64,000 nt of DNA from NCBI RefSeq assembly GCF_047730165.1, contig NZ_CP159834.1, forward strand, positions 1-64,000. Reading direction: 5' to 3'. Positions 27,701 through 34,915 of this stretch are shown here, in pieces. Position numbers and translations under genes: made by a program. The stretch is from Patiriisocius sp047730165. Its GTDB lineage: Bacteria > Bacteroidota > Bacteroidia > Flavobacteriales > Flavobacteriaceae. The notes below the pieces were generated by a model. The model made no database searches. It worked only from the letters and a program-made list of their open reading frames with translations, and was not told the origin of the DNA. Positions within the stretch are counted from its first letter, which is position 1, and every line of letters begins with the position of its first letter.

Positions 27701-30700
27701 ATAGGGCAAGTAAATGTTACCGTAGGATCATCATCATTAATTGTTGCTCCTGATAAGTCTGTTACTAAAGTCCCATTGACAAGATTACCTACAACCGTGG
27801 CTTGATTAGTTACCTGACCAGAGACAATATCTGCCGGAACAAGCGTATAGATTCCTGTGTAAATCCATATCTCCGTTACATCTAATAGATTATCTAAATT
27901 TGAATCTCCTGATACGTATGTGATTATTGGAACTAATGGGTCTGTCACATTTATAGCCGATAGACTTTCATTCGATTGATTGGTTACTGTGAATGTATAA
28001 GTAATAGTATCTCCTGCAATTGCACATGAACCACCACTTAACTCCCCTTTTTTGACAATTGCAATAGGGCAAGTATATGTTACCGTAGGATCATCATCAT
28101 TAATTGTTGCTCCTGATAAGTCTGTTACTAAAGTCCCATTGACAAGATTACCTACAACCGTGGCTTGATTAGTTACCTGACCAGCGACAATATCTGCCGG
28201 AACAAGCGTATAGGTTCCTGTGTAAATCCAGATCTCCGTTACATCTAAACGTGAATCGTTATTTGTATCTCCTGATACGTATGTAATTATTGGAACTAAT
28301 GGGTCTGTCACATTTATAGCCGATAGACTTTCATTCGATTGATTGGTTACTGTGAATGTATAAGTAATAGTATCTCCTGCAACAGCACAATCTACATTTA
28401 ACTCTCCCTCTTTGACAATTGCAATAGGACAAGTATATGTTACCGTAGGATTATTATCATTAATTGTTGCTCCTGATAAGTCTGTTACTAAAGTCCCATT
28501 GACAAGATTACCTACAACCGTGGCTTGATTAGTTACCTGACCTGCGACAATATCTGCCTGAACAAGGATATAGGTTCCTGTGTAAATCCATATCTCCGTT
28601 ACATCCAATAGATTATCTAAATTTGTATCTCCTGATACGTATGTGATTATTGGAACTAATGGATCTGTCACATTTATAGCAGATAGACTTTCATTCGATT
28701 GATTGGTTACTGTGAATGTATAAGTAATAGTATCTCCTGCAACAGCACAATCTACATTTAACTCTCCCTCTTTGACAATTGCAATAGGACAAGTATATGT
28801 TACCGTAGGATCATTATCATTAATTGTTGCCCCCGATAAGTCTGTTACTAAAACTCCATTGACAAAATTACCTAAAACCGTGGCTTGATTAGTTACCTGA
28901 CCAGCGACAATATCTACCTGAACAAGCGTATAGACTCCTGTGTAAATCCAAGTCTCTGTTACATCTAAAAGCGAATCGTTATTTGTATCTCCTGATACGT
29001 ATGTAATTATTGGAACTAATGGGTCTGTCACATTTATAGCTAATAGACTTTCATTAGATTGATTGGTTACTGTGAATGTATAATTAATAATATCTCCTGC
29101 AACAGCACAATCTCCAACTAAAGCATTTATCTCTCCCTCTTTGACAATTGCAATAGGACAAGTATATGTTACCGTAGGATCATTTTCTAAAACTGAGTTA
29201 TCATCTGATAGATCATCGTATTGAACTAGATTAAAATCACCTTTAGCCATGGCTTGATTAGTAACCATCCCAGCAATAACATCATTCTGAGTAATTGTAT
29301 AGATTCCTGTGTAAATCCAAGCCTCCGCTACGTCTAATCGTGAATTTAAATTTGTATCTCCTGATACGTATGTGATTATTGGAACTAGTGGGTCGGTTAC
29401 GTTAATGTTTGATAGGCTATTATCCCAACGATTGGTTACTGTAAATGTATAATCAATAGTATCTCCTGCAATTGCACATGAACCATCACTTAACTCCCCT
29501 TTTTTGACAATTGCAATAGGGCAAGTAAAAGTTTCCGTAGGATCATCTTCTAAAACTGAGTTATCATCTGATAAATCTGATATTACAATTAAGTTTGGTT
29601 GAGTACCTTCAACCGTGGCTTGATTAAGAACTCTCCCAGTAATAATATCATTCTGAGTCATTACATAAATCGCAGTGTACTCCCAATTCTCACCAACGTC
29701 TAAAATATTATCGGCGTTAAGATCTCCATTAATATAATTAATAGCAACAATTGGATTTGGAGCTATAAATAATGGGTCGGTTACGTTAATGTTCGATAAA
29801 CTTACATTTCCTTCGTTAGTAACTTCAAAGGTATAATCAATAGTATCGCCTGCAACAGCACAAGAATTTTGAGTTAACTTCCCTTTTTTAACAATAGCTA
29901 TCACAGGGCACTGAGGCACAGTAGTTACCGTTGGGTCATCCCCTATTACACTAGTATGATCAGATAGATCGGTTACATCCTCAGTATTTGGAACTGAGGC
30001 AACAGGGTATGTAATCTTTGGCGCAGCACCTTTTACCGCAGCTTGATTGATTAACACACCGGCATCAATATCATTTTGAGTAAGCACATAACTTGCTGTA
30101 TATATCCAAGTTTCTGTTAAATCTAACACGCCCACTACTCCAGTTAAACCATTATCACCCGAAACATAATCGATTGACACTACTGGGTTTTGCGCTGCTA
30201 ATAAAGGATCAGTAACTACAATATCTGATAGACTTACGGTTCCTTCATTAGTTACCGCAAATGTATAGTCAATGGTTTCCCCAACATCCGCGCATCCATC
30301 ATTGTTCGTGTCTGAAAATAACCCTGTCTTAACTATAGCAATTTTACAATCATTGATAGTTACAACAACAGGCGTTCTAGCTGCGCCCTGGTAATTCCCG
30401 TTCGTATATAAGGCCCAATATGTTGAGGTCCCAGGACCAACTTGAGTAGGATTTTGAACGACATTACCTCCAATTGCAGCATCCCACCATTGAATGCCTC
30501 CATTGACAGCATTAAAGGTCGCTTGAGCAGTTAGTGATTGAGTTGGTGATCCATCAGAACAAACTGCTTGATCATGAGCCACAGGTGTAACATTTCCAGG
30601 ACAAAGCGTATCATTATAAATTACACCTGTACTAAATCCAATAGCCCCGTCTGTAGAAAGCATTCTTCCTTCTAGATTTCCATTTGCCCCCATTGTACAG

Positions 30701-31971
30701 GCACCATCATGAGCAAGAAGTGTTCCTTTCATAACTGAAAAAGTACCCATAGAAATGGCACCCTCGGCAATCCAAAATATATTACAACGACGAGCTCCAT
30801 TTTTCAAAATTACTTTTGCTTGTGCCGCTACTGAAAAACCTCCACCAAACTTAAAAACAAATGATGCATTGGGATCTCCATTACCATCTAAAACGAGAGT
30901 TCCTGCTAAAGATCCTGCTGCTGCAATAGAATAAACTCCAGTAAAGAGGGTTTCTCCAGACCCAAACGCTGGCGCATGACCTAATACGGTATTTGGTATC
31001 GCGATAAGTTGACTATACGCATAGTCTAAATCTACTGCGGCTTGTGCTGTTACAAGACCACCAGAAGGGTGCTTAAATCCTAAATGAGTTGACGGATCTA
31101 TGCCAGTTACAGGTCCATTATTTGATCCAATGTCACCAACAACTCCAGACAAAGCAGCATTTGCTACAGAACCGTAACTGGTAAAAAGAGCGAATTTTTT
31201 TACACTTCCTAAAACATCGAGAGCGGGAATCGAATCACAACTACCCACACAATTTACCGGTATATTATTTACACCTTTAGGTTTACTTGCCACAGTGCCA
31301 GCACCTATAGTTATAGCTCCTTCTGAAGAAAAAAGTCTTCCTTCTATGTCACAATCTGTACCAATACTAACTGCTCCTGGATGAGACATTAGCGTTCCTT
31401 TTATTACACTATTTGCCCCAACAGAAATAGGTCCTTCAGCAACAAAGTAAACATTAGCAGCTTGTGCTCCATTACTTAAAAAAATTGATGAACTTGCATC
31501 TACAGAAAGTGCTCCTTCTAATTTAATTATAAAAAAAGCATTAGGATCATTTTGTCCATCAAGAATAAGAGTTCCGGCTATTGAACCAGCGCCACCAATA
31601 GAATAAACTCCAGGGAAAAGAGTTTCACCCCCTCCAAAGCTAGGAGTATGGGTATTAGAAACTGGAACATCACTAACATGAATATACAAAAGTATCAAGT
31701 TCTGTTTCGCATCAAAAGCCAATTGACTTAAACTTTGGGCTAAAGTACCAGTGTATCCATTTGATGCCAGAAACCCGGCACCGCTAATTATACCATTGTG
31801 TGTCCCTGCATCGCCATCAAACACTTCGCCGTGATTTGTAACCGCACCCACTCCTGTGAATGCCTGATATGTATCAAGCAATCCCAAATCAAGAGGAGTT
31901 TGACCAAAACTTATATTAGGTGCTAGTAATAGCGCGATAGTTGTTAAACTTAAAAGTAGTATTTTCTTCAT
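24778..31971 (-). CDS. Giant T9SS-secreted adhesin with two ice-binding-like domains and 14 DUF11-like repeats
   Basis: The 2397-residue surface protein reads, in order: signal peptide (to about residue 23, ISFGQ); DUF3494 ice-binding-like domain 1 (about 27-230) with GVYSIGGAGSIAGTLILDG; DUF3494 domain 2 (about 247-455) with GVYSIAAAGSLAGTLVLDG; an Ig-like domain (about 460-540); 14 DUF11-like beta-sandwich repeats of about 120 residues (about 540-2280), of which numbers 4-13 are nearly identical; and a gliding-motility-associated type B T9SS C-terminal domain (ITPDGDGKNEYFEI, MQIFNRWGVLVYET, ending FTGYLYINR). Most repeats hold an EF-hand-like loop such as DTNNDSLLDVTE and two Cys. I infer a long stalk presenting DUF3494 heads for binding ice or another surface. 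SprF and OmpA partners follow in the same operon. DUF3494 domains also occur where ice binding is not shown, so the ligand is inferred. Confidence 0.9.
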   Translation of the reverse strand: MKKILLLSLTTIALLLAPNISFGQTPLDLGLLDTYQAFTGVGAVTNHGEVFDGDAGTHNGIISGAGFLASNGYTGTLAQSLSQLAFDAKQNLILLYIHVSDVPVSNTHTPSFGGGETLFPGVYSIGGAGSIAGTLILDGQNDPNAFFIIKLEGALSVDASSSIFLSNGAQAANVYFVAEGPISVGANSVIKGTLMSHPGAVSIGTDCDIEGRLFSSEGAITIGAGTVASKPKGVNNIPVNCVGSCDSIPALDVLGSVKKFALFTSYGSVANAALSGVVGDIGSNNGPVTGIDPSTHLGFKHPSGGLVTAQAAVDLDYAYSQLIAIPNTVLGHAPAFGSGETLFTGVYSIAAAGSLAGTLVLDGNGDPNASFVFKFGGGFSVAAQAKVILKNGARRCNIFWIAEGAISMGTFSVMKGTLLAHDGACTMGANGNLEGRMLSTDGAIGFSTGVIYNDTLCPGNVTPVAHDQAVCSDGSPTQSLTAQATFNAVNGGIQWWDAAIGGNVVQNPTQVGPGTSTYWALYTNGNYQGAARTPVVVTINDCKIAIVKTGLFSDTNNDGCADVGETIDYTFAVTNEGTVSLSDIVVTDPLLAAQNPVVSIDYVSGDNGLTGVVGVLDLTETWIYTASYVLTQNDIDAGVLINQAAVKGAAPKITYPVASVPNTEDVTDLSDHTSVIGDDPTVTTVPQCPVIAIVKKGKLTQNSCAVAGDTIDYTFEVTNEGNVSLSNINVTDPLFIAPNPIVAINYINGDLNADNILDVGENWEYTAIYVMTQNDIITGRVLNQATVEGTQPNLIVISDLSDDNSVLEDDPTETFTCPIAIVKKGELSDGSCAIAGDTIDYTFTVTNRWDNSLSNINVTDPLVPIITYVSGDTNLNSRLDVAEAWIYTGIYTITQNDVIAGMVTNQAMAKGDFNLVQYDDLSDDNSVLENDPTVTYTCPIAIVKEGEINALVGDCAVAGDIINYTFTVTNQSNESLLAINVTDPLVPIITYVSGDTNNDSLLDVTETWIYTGVYTLVQVDIVAGQVTNQATVLGNFVNGVLVTDLSGATINDNDPTVTYTCPIAIVKEGELNVDCAVAGDTITYTFTVTNQSNESLSAINVTDPLVPIITYVSGDTNLDNLLDVTEIWIYTGTYILVQADIVAGQVTNQATVVGNLVNGTLVTDLSGATINDNNPTVTYTCPIAIVKEGELNVDCAVAGDTITYTFTVTNQSNESLSAINVTDPLVPIITYVSGDTNNDSRLDVTEIWIYTGTYTLVPADIVAGQVTNQATVVGNLVNGTLVTDLSGATINDDDPTVTYTCPIAIVKKGELSGGSCAIAGDTITYTFTVTNQSNESLSAINVTDPLVPIITYVSGDSNLDNLLDVTEIWIYTGIYTLVPADIVSGQVTNQATVVGNLVNGTLVTDLSGATINDDDPTVTFTCPIAIVKKGELSGGSCAVAGDTITYTFTVTNQSNESLSSINVTDPLVPIITYVSGDTNNDLLLDVTETWIYTGTYTLIQADIVAGQVTNQATVVGNLVNGTLVSDLSGATINDNDPTVTYTCPIAIVKEGELNVDCAVAGDTITYTFTVTNQSNESLSSINVTDPLVPIITYVSGDTNNDSLLDVTETWIYTGTYTLIQADIVAGQVTNQATVVGNLVNGTLVTDLSGATVNDNDPTVTYTCPIAIVKEGELSDGSCAIVGDTITYTFTVTNQSNESLSAINVTDPLVPIITYVSGDTNNDSLLDVTEIWIYTGTYTLVPADIVSGQVTNQATVVGNLVNGTLVTDLSGATINDNDPTVTYTCPIAIVKEGELNVDCAVTGDTITYTFTVTNQSNESLSSINVTDPLVPIITYVSGDTNNDLLLDVTETWIYTGTYTLVQADMVAGQVTNQAKVEGNLVNGTLVTDLSGATITDNIPTVTYTCFIAIVKEGELNALAGDCAVAGDTITYTFTVTNQGNQILSAINVTDPLVPIITYVSGDTNNDSLLDVTEIWIYTGIYTLVQSDIDAGMVTNQATVLGTAADGTVVSDLSGATINDDDPTVTYTCPIAIVKEGELNGDCAVAGDAITYTFTVTNQSNESLSAINVTDPLVPIITYVLGDTNNDSLLDVTEIWIYTGIYTLVQSDIDAGMVTNQATVVGTAADGTVVSDLSGATINDDDPTVTGMCQISGLSVEKTGVWEDIDGSLSGNEGDMISYTFIITNTGQVTLYDVQIDDPLPGVVVVGGPIAQLDPGETDTTTFTATYTITDADVLEGEFRNQAIGSGYTFTGDLVEDTSDDPNNPTNVDINGDGDPDDVTVTIIPLILGNLEIFNGITPDGDGKNEYFEISGIEDYPNNTMQIFNRWGVLVYETTGYENDEFGNVFKGYSNGRATINNDELLPTGTYFYILNFKGPDLPESLGELIPKSTFTGYLYINR
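25520..30350 (-). repeat. Tandem ~360-bp coding repeats inside the adhesin gene
   Basis: Fourteen tandem units are marked by the recurring CPIAIVK codons (minus strand), roughly at 30345, 29905, 29515, 29150, 28780, 28420, 28062, 27700, 27337, 26973, 26610, 26253, 25886 and 25530. The ten units from about 29165 to 25545 are nearly identical in DNA, including many silent positions, which points to recent duplication or ongoing gene conversion. The outer units are diverged. Confidence 0.9.
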
Positions 31972-32748
31972 AACTAAGAGTTGTAAGGGTGGTTCTGTAA
32001 TTTGTTTATTTTATAAATATATACGCTGTACCGATTTTAACGCGGCTATTATATTTTTATCTAATTCTTCAACACTATACTGTAGTAAAAACTAAAAAAC
32101 AGTAGGCAACGGTTATCAAATTCAATATTAACTAAATTATAAAACGTTGAAATTTTAAGTGTAATAAATTGAATTCATTTTTTGTGAGTTACTCAAACTA
32201 ACATCAAAGAATAACAATCCTTTAAAAATAGTTTTAAATCCATATATTCGCTGTATTCAAATCACTTGTAAATCTTTATTTTATTTAAATTAATTTGGGT
32301 AATAACGAATCATCTCCTATGGCTGACAAAAATAGTGACAATCTTTAAACTTATTGATTTCAATATTCTTTTTCGCTGAACTGACAAATATACACGACAT
32401 AATACACTAAAAGATACATTCTCAAGACGATTGCTGTAGGATATTACTTACGCTTTAAATTGAATTTCATCACATAAATCCACATATAGTGAATAAAATA
32501 GCGCTATCTAACTGTAGAGCATATAGTTATAACTTCCTATATAATTGTAGGACAAATAAAAACATACCTTGCAAAAAAGCGCTTCTCGACCAGCTTCCTC
32601 CATTAAAAGGGGTGTTCGACTTCAATACGCTAAGCTTAGAGACGCTATCACACCCCTCAGAAGGGCTAAAAGCGAACTGATTTACCACCCTAATCAACTA
32701 TGGAATGTTACAAACTAGCTGTATATTTGCCCGCTAATTTATTACAAA
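31972..32748. other. Long AT-rich intergenic region between divergent adhesin and prfC genes
   Basis: This 777-base region is strongly AT-rich. It holds the upstream regions of both divergent genes. A short frame at 32489-32680 has no protein-like character. A -7 box for prfC is listed separately; I could not find a convincing promoter for the adhesin. No RNA gene is recognised. Confidence 0.5.
32722..32729 (+). promoter_or_regulatory. -7 promoter element of prfC
   Basis: TATATTTG matches TAnnTTTG exactly and lies 19 bases before the prfC ATG. No good -33 element is visible. Confidence 0.45.
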
Positions 32749-34359
32749 ATGTCTTTACAAAAAGAAATAAACAGACGTAAAACTTTCGGTATCATTTCGC
32801 ATCCCGATGCCGGAAAAACAACGCTTACAGAAAAACTCCTACTCTTTGGTGGCGCCATTCAAGAAGCAGGAGCCGTTAAGAGTAATAAAATAAAAAAAGG
32901 GGCCACAAGTGACTTTATGGAAATAGAGCGTCAGCGTGGAATTTCTGTTGCAACATCCGTACTTGCTTTTGAGTACGAGGGTATTAAGATTAATATTCTC
33001 GATACTCCAGGACACAAGGATTTTGCTGAAGATACCTTTAGAACCCTCACAGCAGTAGATAGCGTTATTGTAGTGATTGATGTTGCAAAAGGTGTTGAAG
33101 AGCAAACAGAAAAACTGGTAGAAGTTTGTAGAATGCGCAATATTCCAATGATTGTGTTTATTAACAAACTAGATCGTGAAGGTAAAGATGCATTTGAACT
33201 TTTAGATGAGATCGAACAAAAACTGAAACTTCGGGTTACACCCCTATCTTTTCCTATCGGTATGGGATATGATTTTAAAGGAATCTACAATATCTGGGAA
33301 AAGAATGTAAATCTCTTTAGTGGTGATAGCCGCAAGAATATTGAAGAAACTATAGAGATCGAAGATCTTTCTAGCCCTGAACTGGATACATTAATAGGGG
33401 CATCTGCTGCAGAAATATTAAGAGAAGAACTAGAGCTCGTGCAAGGAATATACCCAGAGTTTGACAGAACAGAATATTTAGAAGGCAAACTACAACCCGT
33501 ATTCTTCGGTTCTGCCTTAAACAGTTTTGGAGTAAGAGAATTACTCGACTGTTTTATCGAAATAGCTCCTGAACCTCAACCCAAATCCAGTAACACCCGT
33601 TTAGTAAGACCAGAGGAAAAAGAATTCTCAGGATTCGTGTTTAAAATTCACGCTAATATGGACCCTAAGCACAGAGATCGCTTAGCTTTTGTAAAGATTG
33701 TTTCGGGAACCTTTGAGCGTAATACAAACTATCTACACGTGCGTAATGGTAAGAAAATGAAATTTTCTAGTCCCAATGCTTTCTTTGCAGAGAAAAAACA
33801 AATCGTAGATATTTCATACCCAGGAGATATTGTAGGCCTGCATGATACCGGCAGTTTTAAAATAGGAGATACGCTTACCGAAGGAGAAGAGATGAAGTAC
33901 AAAGGTATACCAAGCTTCTCTCCAGAGTTCTTTAAGTACATTAACAATGCAGATCCAATGAAGAGCAAGCAGCTTGAAAAAGGGATTGATCAATTGATGG
34001 ATGAAGGTGTTGCCCAATTATTTACCTTAGAATTAAATGGTCGAAAGGCTATTGGAACGGTCGGTGCTCTTCAGTTTGAGGTAATACAATATAGACTAGA
34101 ACACGAATATGGAGCTATCTGCAGGTATGAAAACCTAAATGTCCACAAAGCCTGCTGGGTACAAGCAATGGACCCTAAGAGTGCTGAGTTTATAGATTTC
34201 AAGAGAGTTAAATCAAAATTCTTAGCGAAAGACAAACGTGGTCAGCTCGTATTCTTTGCAGATTCTTCATTTACATTACAAATGACACAAAGTAAATATC
34301 CTAACGTAAAATTGCATTTTGTAAGTGAGTTTGAAAAAGCCGATAAGGAGGTATTATAG
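32749..34359 (+). CDS. prfC: Peptide chain release factor 3
   Basis: This GTPase (536 residues) recycles RF1/RF2 from the ribosome after peptide release. G1 is SHPDAGKTTLTEKLL, the switch region SDFMEIERQRGISV is RF3-type, G3 is DTPGHKDFAEDT and G4 is FINKLDREGKD. The C-terminal domains have the RF3 pattern GALQFEVIQYRLEHEYG, which separates it from EF-G. The length is normal. It stands alone, with a -7 promoter box upstream and a strong bidirectional terminator downstream. Confidence 0.96.
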   Translation: MSLQKEINRRKTFGIISHPDAGKTTLTEKLLLFGGAIQEAGAVKSNKIKKGATSDFMEIERQRGISVATSVLAFEYEGIKINILDTPGHKDFAEDTFRTLTAVDSVIVVIDVAKGVEEQTEKLVEVCRMRNIPMIVFINKLDREGKDAFELLDEIEQKLKLRVTPLSFPIGMGYDFKGIYNIWEKNVNLFSGDSRKNIEETIEIEDLSSPELDTLIGASAAEILREELELVQGIYPEFDRTEYLEGKLQPVFFGSALNSFGVRELLDCFIEIAPEPQPKSSNTRLVRPEEKEFSGFVFKIHANMDPKHRDRLAFVKIVSGTFERNTNYLHVRNGKKMKFSSPNAFFAEKKQIVDISYPGDIVGLHDTGSFKIGDTLTEGEEMKYKGIPSFSPEFFKYINNADPMKSKQLEKGIDQLMDEGVAQLFTLELNGRKAIGTVGALQFEVIQYRLEHEYGAICRYENLNVHKACWVQAMDPKSAEFIDFKRVKSKFLAKDKRGQLVFFADSSFTLQMTQSKYPNVKLHFVSEFEKADKEVL

Positions 34360-34413
34360 TTACAAATGTAAATTTAAGCACTTGTGTTATTTCAAAACTA
34401 GACTAAATAAGCT

Positions 34414-34451
34414 AACAAAGCCCATCTGGAAATAACCAGATGGGCTTTGTT
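34414..34451. terminator. Bidirectional terminator between prfC and the DUF3467 gene
   Basis: A perfect 16-base-pair stem, AACAAAGCCCATCTGG / CCAGATGGGCTTTGTT, with a six-base loop lies between the converging genes. Confidence 0.9.
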
Positions 34452-34481
34452 ATTAAATATAAAGATGAAACTATAACGTTT

Positions 34482-34796
34482 CTAAGCCTCGCCAGTCGGA
34501 CCAAAATTAATTGGAATAGCTGGTTGCTTTTGCTCTTTTATAACACCATGTTGTTTTTCAAACCTCGACACATTTTCGTGTAACGCTTTTAAAAACCGTT
34601 TTGCATGTTGAGGGGTTAGTACAATTCTAGATTTCACTTTGCTTTTAGGCACTCCTGGCATTATAGAAACAAAGTCTACTACAAACTCAGATTGCGAGTG
34701 ATTAATGATCGCTAGGTTGCTGTAAATACCTTGAGCTACATCTGCATCCAGTTCTATATTTAATTGTCCTTGTTTTGGTTTTTTATCTTCGGCCAT
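34482..34796 (-). CDS. DUF3467 domain protein
   Basis: The 104-residue soluble protein matches DUF3467: GIYSNLAIINHSQSEFVVDF, then MPGVPKSKVKSRIVLTPQHAKRFLKAL. Charged and probably cytoplasmic, it is conserved downstream of rpoC in Bacteroidota, as far as I recall. The function is unknown. The rpoC terminator lies between the two genes, so it probably depends on readthrough or its own promoter. Confidence 0.88.
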   Translation of the reverse strand: MAEDKKPKQGQLNIELDADVAQGIYSNLAIINHSQSEFVVDFVSIMPGVPKSKVKSRIVLTPQHAKRFLKALHENVSRFEKQHGVIKEQKQPAIPINFGPTGEA

Positions 34797-34859
34797 TATT
34801 CTTTGCTTTAATAGTTAAGCGTACGCTAAACCCGTACCCTTTTAGTTTTTTAAAAATAC

Positions 34860-34889
34860 AAAATCCCGCAACTACTGTCACGGGATTTT
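34860..34889 (-). terminator. Intrinsic terminator after rpoC
   Basis: AAAATCCCG pairs with CGGGATTTT around a 12-base loop, with GTATTTTT following on the minus strand. It ends the ribosomal-protein/RNA-polymerase transcript. Confidence 0.85.
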
Positions 34890-34915
34890 GAATTATTATA
34901 AAAGCTACCTTCGTA

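Noticed and set aside
25520..30350. Regularly spaced repeats that might suggest a CRISPR-like or satellite array
   Set aside because: The units are ~360 bases long, lie in one reading frame and encode DUF11-like domains, so they are protein repeats.
32489..32680. Open frame of 63 codons in the long adhesin-prfC spacer
   Set aside because: It has unusual composition, no recognisable domain or start context, and would be short and isolated in very AT-rich DNA.
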